Assembly: GCA_034439475.1 (NCBI GenBank)
Contig: JAWXAN010000040.1
Location: 1-44,052, forward strand
Direction of reading: 5' to 3'
Origin: Candidatus Zixiibacteriota bacterium
Lineage (GTDB): Bacteria > Zixibacteria > MSB-5A5 > GN15 > FEB-12
Length of the DNA stretch: 44,052 nt
The translations under genes and the position numbers were made by a program. This document shows, piece by piece, positions 1 through 8,406 of the stretch. The notes under the pieces are model-generated. The model saw only the letters and a program-made list of their open reading frames with translations. It was not told where the DNA came from and made no database searches. Every line of letters starts with the position of its first letter. The first letter of the stretch is position 1.

Positions 1-54
1 AGCCTCTCGAAGCTTGGCGATGATCTGTTCCGGGCGCAACCGCTTCTTGTTCAT
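1..54 (-). CDS. IS3-family transposase OrfA, N-terminal fragment cut by window edge
   Basis: Only the first 18 codons are visible. They read MNKKRLRPEQIIAKLREA, the characteristic beginning of the small helix-turn-helix OrfA of IS3-family elements, which binds the inverted repeats and is fused to OrfB by programmed frameshifting. An AAGGAGG ribosome binding site lies just upstream of the ATG at 54. The gene continues beyond base 1, so its integrity cannot be judged. Confidence 0.8.
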   Translation of the reverse strand, partial: MNKKRLRPEQIIAKLREA

Positions 55-122
55 ACCGGCCTCCTTCAAAATCCAGATTTACTAACATAACAGCTGGACT
101 CGTTTTTGGGGGCTAGGTCACA
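1..122 (-). mobile_element. IS3-family insertion sequence, 5' end only
   Basis: The window opens inside an IS3-family element transcribed leftward. Read on the minus strand from base 122, the sequence begins TGTGACCTAGCCCCCAAAAA, which resembles the terminal inverted repeat of IS3-type elements (TG start, CCCCCAAAAA core). It is followed about 70 bp later by a ribosome binding site and the start of a transposase OrfA. The boundary at about 122 is inferred from the TG terminus. The other end, the flanking duplication and orfB lie outside the window, so whether the element is complete cannot be told. Confidence 0.7.
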
Positions 123-222
123 AGTAATCGACTATAATGTATTTGTCTCTCCATATTTGTGAAAAATAATCAATCTTTTTTAGGGGCAAAGAGTACTGAT
201 TTTCGCAATCTCTGTCAACCTC

Positions 223-1152
223 TCAGACCTCAGCAGTAATGACACCGGCCAGTACAACTCCCGCCCCAATCAGGAATGACAGTCCAACCGTCTCTCCAAT
301 CATGAAATAAGCGGCGATTGTCGCGATAACCGGCTGAATATTGCTGAATACTGCAAGGCGCGAGGCATCCATTTGTTTCAACACCCAATACCATGCCACA
401 TATGCAATAATCGACATGGCAATCGCCATGTAGAGCACCGCAAGCCATCCCATAGTTGTGACAGACGAATAATCAAATTCTACTGCACGGTATACGCCGA
501 AAGGGAAATAGAGAAGCGAGCCGGATATAAGAGCATAGGCAGTCATCCGCAACGCGCCGTATTTCTGCGCGAGCGGCTTGCCGAGTATTGTGTAATAGGC
601 CCAGGCCAGCACCGCGATAAAGATTATAATATCTCCTACAAGATACTCCATTCCAATATGCAGCACACCTCCGGACATAATCACAAGTACGCCAGCAACA
701 GCGATGCCTATTCCTAAGCCTCGTCTCCAAAACATTTTCTCGCCAAGATGGAAATGCGCAAAAAGAAATACCCATATCGGCGTTGTCGCATAGAGAATTG
801 AGCCGTGCCCCGCTCCGGTCATCGACTGCCCCCAAAGATAGCCGAGCTGGTTGAGAAGAACCATGAGTATGCCAAGACCAATTATCTTTGGCCAGTCTTT
901 ACGCTCTATCGACGTTTCTTCTTTACGAACAAGTACAATTGCAAACATGAGCAGACTTGCGATTACAAAACGAAAAAACGCAAATGTGAATGGCTCAATT
1001 TCGGTCACCCCATATTTGGTGATGGGAAATCCGAGTGCGCCAATTACCTGTTGAAGTAATATTACCGGCATCAGCGCCGCAAGAGTTCTCACAGCATGAG
1101 AATTAGTCTCGGGATGTTTTTTTAGTCCGTCAAGGCGAGGAAGTGATTTCAT
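223..1152 (-). CDS. EamA/DMT-family transporter
   Basis: This 309-residue integral membrane protein of the drug/metabolite transporter superfamily has about ten predicted hydrophobic segments. They are arranged as two EamA repeats at roughly residues 30-160 and 175-305, the usual length and architecture. Features include an early 'GFPITKYGV' segment, 'AFFRF' in the second helix and a glycine-rich final helix. The substrate cannot be assigned; relatives export amino acids, metabolites or drugs. The ATG lies only 3 bp after the stop of the upstream SDR gene and has no clear ribosome binding site, suggesting translational coupling. It is the last gene of the dipeptidase-SDR-EamA operon. Confidence 0.88.
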   Translation of the reverse strand: MKSLPRLDGLKKHPETNSHAVRTLAALMPVILLQQVIGALGFPITKYGVTEIEPFTFAFFRFVIASLLMFAIVLVRKEETSIERKDWPKIIGLGILMVLLNQLGYLWGQSMTGAGHGSILYATTPIWVFLFAHFHLGEKMFWRRGLGIGIAVAGVLVIMSGGVLHIGMEYLVGDIIIFIAVLAWAYYTILGKPLAQKYGALRMTAYALISGSLLYFPFGVYRAVEFDYSSVTTMGWLAVLYMAIAMSIIAYVAWYWVLKQMDASRLAVFSNIQPVIATIAAYFMIGETVGLSFLIGAGVVLAGVITAEV

Positions 1153-1155
1153 TTA

Positions 1156-1953
1156 TTAGATGAGCGCGCCGTTGCGTCCGCCATCGACAGGTATCGAAGT
1201 ACCTGTAATAAATCCGGCTCGTTCAGACGCCAGATAGGTGATGAGCGACGCCAACTCATCAGGCTGTCCGATTCGTCCTGCAGGTGAGAGCGTAGTGAAT
1301 TTCTCAAGTTCCTCCTCCACTGAACATCCGCTTTTTTCGGAGCGTGATTTTGCAAGACTCTGCAATCGTTCTGTTGCCGTGTACCCCGGACAAACACAAT
1401 TGACCGTAATTCCATGTTTGGCATAATTATTAGAGATTGTTTTTGCGAATGCCGTAACTCCAGCGCGGAACGTATTAGAAAGTATAAGTTCGTTAACTGG
1501 CTGGAGGACACTGGCCGAAGTAATGAAGATGAGCCTTCCCCATTTCCTTTCCACCATTCCGTCAAGTAGCGCACGAGTCAGACGTATGGCCGGTTGGAGC
1601 ACAAGATTATAAGATTCGGTCCATCGATCATTGGCGTGATCCCGCACATCCCCCGGCGGCGGACCGCCCCCATTGATAACCACTATATCAACTGGCACTT
1701 TAGATGATTCCCGCAACACCTTATCTATCAACATTCTCAATTGACTCTCACTTGACAAGTCAGCAGGCAGGAGAACCGGACAATGGCGGGTCTCGCTTTC
1801 TATTTTTTGAGCAGAATGTTTGAGCTTCTCCTCGTTTCGGGAGTTCAATATCAACTGAACTCCTTCGCGGGCCAAAGCAAGTGCCGCGGCGGCTCCGAGA
1901 CCGGACGACGCACCAGTGACAAGAGCCCTTCGTCCTTTCAGTCCAAGATCCAT
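1156..1953 (-). CDS. Atypical short-chain dehydrogenase/reductase (BKR-like)
   Basis: A 265-residue Rossmann-fold SDR. The N-terminal TGASSGLG (about residues 13-20) is the nucleotide-binding glycine motif. NGGGPPPG near residue 95 replaces the usual NNAG, and the C-terminal 'GTSIPVDGG' is typical of the family. The usual Tyr-x-x-x-Lys pair is absent: after the catalytic Ser region ('FITSAS') the expected segment reads LSNTFRAGV, putting Ser and Arg where Tyr and Lys normally sit. This fits a BKR-like SDR subgroup known to lack the full catalytic tetrad, so FabG-type reductase activity should not be assumed. The ATG overlaps the upstream dipeptidase stop as TGATG, indicating coupled translation. 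Confidence 0.85.
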   Translation of the reverse strand: MDLGLKGRRALVTGASSGLGAAAALALAREGVQLILNSRNEEKLKHSAQKIESETRHCPVLLPADLSSESQLRMLIDKVLRESSKVPVDIVVINGGGPPPGDVRDHANDRWTESYNLVLQPAIRLTRALLDGMVERKWGRLIFITSASVLQPVNELILSNTFRAGVTAFAKTISNNYAKHGITVNCVCPGYTATERLQSLAKSRSEKSGCSVEEELEKFTTLSPAGRIGQPDELASLITYLASERAGFITGTSIPVDGGRNGALI

Positions 1954-3320
1954 CAGCGCTTTACTTTCGCAAGCTCTTCCGGAAGCATCGCCGCTGTGCG
2001 ACAGCCACGCTCGAAATCCACGAGTCGAAAACGCTCGTCCGGTGAATGGATATTGTCGTCACTCTGGGCGAAACCAATGAGCAAGGTATCTATTCCAAGC
2101 GTTTTCTTGAAATCACTCACTACCGGAATAGATCCTCCCTCTTTCATGAAGACAGGCGCTTTCCCGAATCCCGCTTTGATCGCCCGCGCTGCTGCATCAA
2201 GCCATGGTCCGGTTGTCGGCACAACCACACCCGGGGCGCCGCCATGTTTGTTGACTTTTATCCGCACCGATGTCGGAGCGAGCTTCTTAAGATATCTCTC
2301 GAGCTTGTTACATATATCCAGCGGTTTCTGATTCGGCACTAAACGCATTGTGATTTTGCATGATGCCATGGCCGGAATAATTGTCTTAGCCCCCTCGCCC
2401 TGATATCCGCCGGTAATACCATTTATTTCGCAAGTTGGCCTGTCCCATGTTCTTTCGAAAGTCGTGTATCCCTTTTCACCGTGCAGAGCAGAAATCGAGA
2501 GCGCTTTCCTGTATGCGCCTTCCTTGTAGGGGAGCTTTTTGTACTGGGATTTTTCGAATTTGGTGACTGGTTTGACATCTTTATAGAAACCGGGAATGGC
2601 GACTTTGTTGTTTTTATCATGAAATTGCGCCACAAGCTGGCAGAGCACAGTTATAGGATTGGCAATCGCCCCTCCAAAGGTACCTGAATGGACATCGCGG
2701 TTCGGGCCATAGACAAAGACCTCGCATGAAGCAATCCCGCGAAGGCCATAGGTTATCGCTGGAAGGGTTTTGTTGAATTGAGCCGTATCGGAAATTACGA
2801 CGATATCTGCTCTGAGACGATTTTTGTTGTCTTTGAGGAATTCCGGCAGATTCACTGAATGGACTTCCTCTTCCCCCTCAATCAGAAACTTGACATTGAT
2901 CGGAAGTTTGCCCGATGTTTTAATCAGAGCCTCCATTCCCTTGATGTGTGTGAACGTCTGCCCTTTGTCATCGGCAGAACCTCGCGCGTAAAGATAACCA
3001 TCTCGGACTTCGGCTTGGAACGGCGGAGTCGTCCAGAGACTAAGCGGTTCAGGCGGCTGAACATCGTAGTGCCCATAATAGAGCACAGTTGGGGCTTTTG
3101 GATCGGCCATGTATTCGGCGTAGACTACCGGGTTTCCCTGAGTGGCCGACAACTCGGCCGTAAAACCTATTGCTGACATATGGTTTTTGAGCCACTCGGC
3201 ACAATCGGCAACATCCTGTTTATGTTCCGATTTTGCTGACACAGAAGGGAATGAAAGAAATTGCTTCAGTTCATCCAGTCGCTTCTGTTTGGTCTCTTCG
3301 AGATATTCAAATGGGGTCAC
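1953..3320 (-). CDS. M20-family dipeptidase (carnosinase-like metallopeptidase)
   Basis: A 455-residue M20 zinc peptidase of the dipeptidase/CNDP-like group, expected to be cytoplasmic because no signal peptide is visible. Metal and catalytic motifs are in order: GHYDVQPPEP (His84, Asp86), RGSADDKGQ (bridging Asp near 117), and EGEEEVHS (catalytic and metal Glu near 151-152). A dimerisation or lid domain follows around residues 200-370. The chosen start is GTG at 3320, preceded by AAGGAG at good spacing. It heads a three-gene operon with the SDR and EamA transporter, perhaps linking peptide hydrolysis with metabolite export, but that link is inference. The exact substrate is unknown. Confidence 0.9.
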   Translation of the reverse strand: MTPFEYLEETKQKRLDELKQFLSFPSVSAKSEHKQDVADCAEWLKNHMSAIGFTAELSATQGNPVVYAEYMADPKAPTVLYYGHYDVQPPEPLSLWTTPPFQAEVRDGYLYARGSADDKGQTFTHIKGMEALIKTSGKLPINVKFLIEGEEEVHSVNLPEFLKDNKNRLRADIVVISDTAQFNKTLPAITYGLRGIASCEVFVYGPNRDVHSGTFGGAIANPITVLCQLVAQFHDKNNKVAIPGFYKDVKPVTKFEKSQYKKLPYKEGAYRKALSISALHGEKGYTTFERTWDRPTCEINGITGGYQGEGAKTIIPAMASCKITMRLVPNQKPLDICNKLERYLKKLAPTSVRIKVNKHGGAPGVVVPTTGPWLDAAARAIKAGFGKAPVFMKEGGSIPVVSDFKKTLGIDTLLIGFAQSDDNIHSPDERFRLVDFERGCRTAAMLPEELAKVKR

Positions 3321-3500
3321 GATTCCAGCTCCTTATTGTGTGGTCTATTATTGTCGGAGAATATATAGAGTAGAATAAATCGACTGTAAAGTCAGATTTA
3401 GCGAATGACAATGCGAGCTGGGTGGACGATAGAGGGTAGCAGAACGATATTTCGCGGTCAAAAATCGAAAGATTTTAACTGCGCAATGGTCGAAACCCCC

Positions 3501-4016
3501 CTATCGCTCTTTGAACCATCCGGCCGGGTCATCGGCAAATTTCATGCAGGAGTGGATGAGCTTCGAGTGCATCTCCTCCTCCTGAATCAGCCAGCGATAG
3601 AAGCGTTTGATATTCGGGTCATCTGATTCGTTCATGAACTTTTCGTAAAACTCTTCAGCGCCGTTTTCAAACTTAAGCGCGTACTGGTAGGCTTCGACAT
3701 CGGACGCGCTTGGCTTTATCTCATCACGCAACTCAGCCAGACGGTCGTTGAACTCGGCCAAGCGGAGATGCGCAGTTGATTCCTCTATTTTCAAAAGTCC
3801 GGTCTGTCCTGATGATTCAATGGAATGATAAAACTCTTCTATTCGTTTGATATGCTTGTCTTCTTCAGCGGCAAGAAACTCGAAGGTTCGCCGGGCCAAC
3901 CGGCTTTTGAATTTGGTCGCGGACTCAAGGAAAAATTTCTTCCCTTCCTGTTCGAGTTTCAAAGCCACTCTCAACGGCTCAAGCGGGTCTTGCTGTTCTT
4001 TTTTAGTCTCGTTCAT
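3501..4016 (-). CDS. Ferritin-like diiron protein (rubrerythrin-type, no rubredoxin domain)
   Basis: About 171 residues from the ATG at 4016; a TTG nine bases further up is possible. The protein is a four-helix bundle with two similar halves. Each half carries a rubrerythrin-type ligand set: a Glu in 'KLEQEGKKFF' plus 'AEEDKH', then a Glu in 'KFENGAEEFY' plus 'QEEEMH'. These E/ExxH signatures are those of diiron ferritin-like proteins used in peroxide reduction or iron handling. The C-terminal rubredoxin domain of classical rubrerythrin is missing, so the electron donor is unknown. No strong ribosome binding site is visible. It is downstream of, and probably separate from, the ABC exporter genes. 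Confidence 0.85.
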   Translation of the reverse strand: MNETKKEQQDPLEPLRVALKLEQEGKKFFLESATKFKSRLARRTFEFLAAEEDKHIKRIEEFYHSIESSGQTGLLKIEESTAHLRLAEFNDRLAELRDEIKPSASDVEAYQYALKFENGAEEFYEKFMNESDDPNIKRFYRWLIQEEEMHSKLIHSCMKFADDPAGWFKER

Positions 4017-4061
4017 GGTGGACAAAGATAAATACCCAACTTGGTCTCGGCAAGCTTGGAT

Positions 4062-4859
4062 TTAGTAGTTTTTTCGCTGGAAAATTACAAACGATGCGAG
4101 CATCAGAATCGCCGCAAATCCAAGGGTTGTCACCAACGGCATCCACATTTCATACGGCAGTCCCGTTGCCATCAATATAGCCTGGTCCGACAACTGCGAC
4201 GTTTTCGGAAAGACGTAATAGAGGAAATTGACAATTGTACCCATCCACTCACTTGGGAGATTATCCGCAATTGCCTCGTGGGCGCTCAGTATGGACTGAA
4301 AAACCCAAATAATAAAAGCGGACATTATCGCGAATGCCTGCGATCCCGTGACAACTGCGGCGGTGCTTGTTATCGTAATCCAGACAAAAAACACTATCAG
4401 TTGTGCCGCGAAGACAATGAGTATTCTCTGATCAAACGCGCCATGAATCGCCGCCGCAACGCTATAAATGAGAATTGAGGAAACAATAATGACAACTCCA
4501 TAGCTCAGCCAGATTCCGGCCATCTTATTGAGGAGTATGCTTCCCCGAGAAACCGGCTTGGACAGATAGAAGTCCACCCTTCCCTTCTCAAGCATTCGTG
4601 GCAGTACGCTCGCGCTCGCCATGACTGCCAAAAACACAAGAAAGCCTGTGCTCGTCTCGACAACTTTTATGAGAATCGAAGCTCTAGTAGAACTCCCGCC
4701 GTTATCCGATCCTGTTCCTGTGTCATCATTCGGAAAAGGGAAATCTATCGATGGCGAGCCGAACGCAAGCAACAACCCCAACACCGTAAATGCCCCAAAG
4801 AGAAATATAGTCTTTGAGCGAAATAGTTCAAGAAAACTGTCGCGCACGAAGCCTCTCAT
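4062..4859 (-). CDS. ABC-2 type transporter permease
   Basis: A 265-residue membrane protein with about six hydrophobic segments. It begins with a short cytoplasmic helix (MRGFVRDSFLELFRSK), as in NosY/ABC-2 permeases, and has a first transmembrane helix around residues 17-33. A roughly 35-residue Gly/Ser/Asp-rich extracytoplasmic loop follows, then 'GRVDFYLSKPVSRGSILLNK', a motif typical of ABC-2 permeases coupled to CcmA/NosF-like ATPases. Its ATG overlaps the stop of the upstream ATPase by four bases (ATGA), so the two form one transporter. The substrate is not evident. Confidence 0.87.
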   Translation of the reverse strand: MRGFVRDSFLELFRSKTIFLFGAFTVLGLLLAFGSPSIDFPFPNDDTGTGSDNGGSSTRASILIKVVETSTGFLVFLAVMASASVLPRMLEKGRVDFYLSKPVSRGSILLNKMAGIWLSYGVVIIVSSILIYSVAAAIHGAFDQRILIVFAAQLIVFFVWITITSTAAVVTGSQAFAIMSAFIIWVFQSILSAHEAIADNLPSEWMGTIVNFLYYVFPKTSQLSDQAILMATGLPYEMWMPLVTTLGFAAILMLASFVIFQRKNY

Positions 4860-5788
4860 ACACTTTGCTCCTGAGGCACTGTCAGCGTGTCCATAAATGT
4901 TTGCTCCAAAGTTACCTTTACCGGAGTAATTGTCTTGATGGCAATTTTGCGAATTCGGAGATGGTCAATGATGTAATTTATGTCATCAATATCATTCAGT
5001 TCGACGACCATATCAGTTGAAGTAATTGATACTCGTCGTCCCATCTCGGTCGGAACATCAAACTGTTGTTCCCCAAGTGCGGCCTCGATTCGATATTGAT
5101 TTTTGTGGTTGGTCAGCTCGGAAACGGTACCGAGCCTCATAAGTTTCCCCTTTGAAAGAATGGCCACTCTGTCGGCAACTGATTCGACTTCGGATAATAG
5201 GTGCGAATTGAGCAGAATTGTCTTTCCTTGGTTTCTGAGCCGTTCCAGAATATGCCGGAACTCAACCCGTCCGATCGGATCGATTCCGTCAGTGGGTTCA
5301 TCGAGGATAATAAGGTCTGGATCAGAAAGCATTGCCTGGGCAAGTCCAACTCGCTGGGTCATTCCCTTGGAGTATCTGCTGATTTTAGTGTTCGACCATC
5401 TTTCCATACCAACGCTCAAGAGCAATTGCTGGGCGGTGCCCTCGGTTTGGCTCTCAGGGAGGCCGTGGAGGCGGCCAGCGAACATAAGTAGTTCGAGACC
5501 TGTCAGATGAAGCGGAAATCGGTAATTCTCGCCCAGAAAGCCGATTTTTTCTCTCGAAAGCGGATCTGATGGCGGTAATCCGTTTATTCTGATTGTACCT
5601 GAGGTCGGCGAGCAAATCCCCAGCAGATTCTTGACCAATGTCGTTTTCCCTGAGCCATTTGGGCCGAGCAAACCGAAAACCTCGCCTTGATGTATGTCAA
5701 GGCTGACAGTATCAAGGGCAACTACATTCCCCTTCATCAGGCGGGTGTGAAAGATTTTCGTTAAATCACAGATTTCTATAATATTCAT
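4856..5788 (-). CDS. ABC-2 transporter ATP-binding protein
   Basis: A 310-residue CcmA/NosF-type ATPase. It shows Walker A GPNGSGKTT (about residues 41-49), the signature YSKGMTQRVGLAQA, Walker B LIILDEPTDGIDP, and the switch histidine in 'LLNSHLLSEVE'. The 80-residue C-terminal extension is typical of ATPases paired with ABC-2 permeases. It supplies ATP hydrolysis to the permease encoded immediately downstream. The gene faces away from the DUF1573 array across a 145 bp divergent intergenic region. No substrate-binding protein is present, consistent with an exporter. Confidence 0.92.
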   Translation of the reverse strand: MNIIEICDLTKIFHTRLMKGNVVALDTVSLDIHQGEVFGLLGPNGSGKTTLVKNLLGICSPTSGTIRINGLPPSDPLSREKIGFLGENYRFPLHLTGLELLMFAGRLHGLPESQTEGTAQQLLLSVGMERWSNTKISRYSKGMTQRVGLAQAMLSDPDLIILDEPTDGIDPIGRVEFRHILERLRNQGKTILLNSHLLSEVESVADRVAILSKGKLMRLGTVSELTNHKNQYRIEAALGEQQFDVPTEMGRRVSITSTDMVVELNDIDDINYIIDHLRIRKIAIKTITPVKVTLEQTFMDTLTVPQEQSV

Positions 5789-5863
5789 AAGCGAAACCTA
5801 ATACCAGTGCCCAAGTTATATATCGGAAGGTCGAAAAACAACAATTAAAGAAAAGTAATAATC

Positions 5864-5896
5864 TTGACAAATCTATTTGCTCCAATAGCTTATATA
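5864..5896 (+). promoter_or_regulatory. Possible promoter for the DUF1573 array
   Basis: A perfect TTGACA at 5864-5869 is followed by TATATA at 5891-5896, upstream of the first DUF1573 gene. The 21 bp spacing is longer than ideal for a sigma-70 type promoter, so this is only a candidate. Confidence 0.3.
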
Positions 5897-5933
5897 GTGG
5901 AACTATATTGCAAAACGGTGTTATAATACCTCG

Positions 5934-6662
5934 ATGATAGGTAAACTTGCTTTTACTTTACTCATACTTGGAGCCTCGGCGGGATTCTGTGTAGACCAGT
6001 CCGCTGTAAGTCTGAGCCACAGTTCGTTTGATTTTGGTATGATACCGGACGGATCCACACTCGCGCACACCGTCTGGATAAAATCCACGGCCAAAGATTC
6101 AGTTGAAATATCTGATATCAAGTCTGGTTGTGGATGCATATTAATACCCGCTTCCGTTTCGACTTTGTTGCCGTCAGACAGTCTACCCATTACCTTCGTG
6201 TGGGATGTGTCAGAGTCAACAGGCACCACGACACGCCAGCCCTATATCTTCACGAATGCCTCAATCGAGCCCTTGAAGTTTGCTCTGAAAGCCTTTGTAA
6301 CCTCACCAGCAGATAGTCTCGTCCAGGTTCGCGCATTGCCACAACAAATTGATCTTTCATCCAAATCCGGTCAGAAATCCGCTCGGGCCAGTTTTTCCAT
6401 TTTCAATCAAACAAATCAAACTTTGACTGCCAAAATAATTTCTCTCAGCAATGCTGATTTACTTGCTAAACTCCCCAATTCTATCAAGGCAAATGACCGT
6501 GTTGTCGGCTCACTGGCCTATGAGAGAATCGAAACTGTTACCGCTGACCCTTTGCACTATAGAAAGTCGGCTTCACTAACAATTGAAGTTACGAATCCTG
6601 CGGGTAAAAAAACTCGTCTGACGATCCCGATTATATTGGAAACAACACGCACGAGAATATAG
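5934..6662 (+). CDS. Exported DUF1573 protein, paralogue 1
   Basis: A 242-residue protein with an N-terminal signal peptide (MIGKLAFTLLILGASAGFC) and then a DUF1573 immunoglobulin-like domain. The conserved beginning 'FDFGMIPDGSTLAHTVW' and the C-G-C signature in 'IKSGCGCILIPA' are both present. A second beta-rich segment from about residue 125 is less conserved. It is the most divergent of four tandem paralogues and probably acts in the periplasm or at the cell surface. The family has no established biochemical role; its fold resembles ASH/HYDIN-type beta-sandwich domains. It is the first gene of the plus-strand array. Confidence 0.85.
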   Translation: MIGKLAFTLLILGASAGFCVDQSAVSLSHSSFDFGMIPDGSTLAHTVWIKSTAKDSVEISDIKSGCGCILIPASVSTLLPSDSLPITFVWDVSESTGTTTRQPYIFTNASIEPLKFALKAFVTSPADSLVQVRALPQQIDLSSKSGQKSARASFSIFNQTNQTLTAKIISLSNADLLAKLPNSIKANDRVVGSLAYERIETVTADPLHYRKSASLTIEVTNPAGKKTRLTIPIILETTRTRI

Positions 6663-6710
6663 TAAGCCAAGGATAGGCGATTTAACAATGCGAGATGAAG
6701 GAAGACATAC

Positions 6711-7487
6711 ATGAGAACACGGAACATGAAACAGATCACTCAATTCCTGCTCGCGACGGCATTACTGTCATCAACGTCCTCTGCAGCGCCACGACTTGAA
6801 ATATCAGAGCCTGAATTCAATTTTGGGTTTGTGCCGCAGCATGCCGATTTGAGCCATGACTTCTGGCTCTATTCGACGGGCGACGATTCCCTGAAAATAA
6901 CCAGAATCGTTCCCGGTTGTAGTTGCACTAAAACCCCGCTGGAGAAGGAAAACATGGCCGCAGGTGACAGCACACTTTTGCATATCATGCTCGACACAAA
7001 GACATTCACCAGGAAAATAACGAAGGGGCCGCGGATCTGGACCAACGAGAATAAACCTGAATCAGACGCCATGACGCCTGATACATTCATTATGGTACAT
7101 GCCGATGTCATGATTGATCCCTTGGCGACGACCCCGATCACCATTAAGCCATTCAAACTTGATCTAACACCTGTGGGCAAACTCGTGCGGGACAAAATGA
7201 CTTTTACCCTCACCAACACATCAGCCACGCCGCTAAAACCAACTCTTGTCGTCGCCCCGACTCGTTTCATGGAGGTAACCCTCCCAGAAACTATTCCGGC
7301 AGGAGGTTCGGCGACTGGCACTATCGAGCTTAAAAAGGAGTATCTCAATACTTCAATTGCGTGCTCTTTTACATTTCAGCTCGATGACGCCTTACAAACA
7401 CGATTTACTGTGCCGGTCAAACGAACAGTCGTTTCGCCGGCGAATACCGCAACCGATATTGCAAGCAATGCTACTGGCAAAAAATAA
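6711..7487 (+). CDS. Exported DUF1573 protein, paralogue 2
   Basis: A 258-residue protein with a signal peptide ending near 'SSTSSAAP', followed by the DUF1573 domain: 'EFNFGFVPQHADLSHDFWLY', 'STGDDSLKI', and a C-S-C version of the cysteine motif in 'VPGCSCTKTPL'. The C-terminal half contains 'PFKLDLTPVGKLVRD' and 'FTLTNTS', repeated in paralogues 3 and 4. The start at 6711 is supported by AAGGAA eight bases upstream; a second ATG at 6726 is possible. It lies 48 bp after paralogue 1 and is probably co-transcribed. Confidence 0.87.
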   Translation: MRTRNMKQITQFLLATALLSSTSSAAPRLEISEPEFNFGFVPQHADLSHDFWLYSTGDDSLKITRIVPGCSCTKTPLEKENMAAGDSTLLHIMLDTKTFTRKITKGPRIWTNENKPESDAMTPDTFIMVHADVMIDPLATTPITIKPFKLDLTPVGKLVRDKMTFTLTNTSATPLKPTLVVAPTRFMEVTLPETIPAGGSATGTIELKKEYLNTSIACSFTFQLDDALQTRFTVPVKRTVVSPANTATDIASNATGKK

Positions 7488-7525
7488 CTTCTGATAGCCG
7501 AACCTCTAAACTTATGGACATCACA

Positions 7526-8278
7526 ATGAAAAAATTTCGTACCCTGATATTGGCCGCTTTGGTGCTCATCATTTCTTCAGCGGATCTATTTTCTGCTCCA
7601 AAGCTGACCATGCCTGAGACCGAATTTGATTTCGGATATGTACCGCAAAACTCCAAGATCAGCCATGTCTTCTGGCTCCATTCAACTGGCGATGATAGCC
7701 TTAAGATTACCAAAGTTATGCCAGGTTGCGGCTGTACGCAGGCTCCGCTCGACAAAGATATCCTGGCGGCCGGTGACAGTACTCGTTTGAATATTATCTT
7801 TGATACAAGGACATATACCAATGCCGTTGTGAAGCGTCCGCAAATCGAAACAAACGAAGGTACGCCGAACACATTTGTACAGATTTCTTCTACTGTCCTG
7901 AGCAACCCTGACTCAACCTTCCCGGTCATCATTAAGCCTTACAAGCTGGATATCTCGCAATCAGGCGAGAAGGTACGTGACCAAATAACTTTTAAGATCA
8001 CAAATGCCTCAAAGAATAATCTTGAACTGACGCTTGTCTCGGGACTTGAGGATATCGCGCAAGTGACCCTTCCCAAGAGTGTCGCTGCTGGGCAGTCCGC
8101 GGAAGGTGTTGTCAAGTTGAACACCGGTACTTTGGATGATTCTTTTGAGCGCTCTCTGACCTTTCAGGTAAATGACGAGCAGAAAAGCCGATTCACGATT
8201 CCTATAAAGCGGACTCTCCGAGTCCCGGGACAGGCCACGGACTCACCAGCTTCGCCCAAAGAGATCGGCAGCCGTTAA
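7526..8278 (+). CDS. Exported DUF1573 protein, paralogue 3
   Basis: A protein of 250 residues from the ATG at 7526, which gives a clean signal peptide (MKKFRTLILAALVLIISSAD) and has a GGA upstream; an in-frame ATG at 7514 would add four residues. The domain shows 'PETEFDFGYVPQNSKISHVF', 'HSTGDDSLKI' and the intact C-G-C-T motif in 'MPGCGCTQAPLDKD'. The second half carries 'IIKPYKLDISQSGEKVRDQI' and ends '...SRFTIPIKRT'. It is the closest relative of paralogue 4, with conservation along the whole length, and serves as the reference for interpreting that gene's internal TGA. Confidence 0.88.
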   Translation: MKKFRTLILAALVLIISSADLFSAPKLTMPETEFDFGYVPQNSKISHVFWLHSTGDDSLKITKVMPGCGCTQAPLDKDILAAGDSTRLNIIFDTRTYTNAVVKRPQIETNEGTPNTFVQISSTVLSNPDSTFPVIIKPYKLDISQSGEKVRDQITFKITNASKNNLELTLVSGLEDIAQVTLPKSVAAGQSAEGVVKLNTGTLDDSFERSLTFQVNDEQKSRFTIPIKRTLRVPGQATDSPASPKEIGSR

Positions 8279-8335
8279 ATTAAATGTTTGGTTTATATCA
8301 CCGGTCCAAATGGCCGATATAGGTAAACTAAGCGC

Positions 8336-8365
8336 TTGTTCGTGATGCCAGAAAATCGTGATAAT
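8336..8365 (+). promoter_or_regulatory. Candidate promoter for the fourth DUF1573 gene
   Basis: TTGTTC at 8336-8341 and GATAAT at 8360-8365 are separated by 18 bp within the 128 bp gap that sets paralogue 4 apart from paralogue 3. The match is moderate. The gap is longer than the other spacings in the array, suggesting separate control. Confidence 0.35.
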
Positions 8366-8406
8366 ATTCTGATGATATTGGGAAATTCTGTGTATATTAG
8401 GAAATA

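Noticed and set aside
6869-7932. Long open frames on the minus strand opposite DUF1573 copies 2 and 3
   Set aside because: They mirror the coding frames, show Ser/Val-rich low-information translations, and lack starts with ribosome binding sites; they are shadows of the real genes.
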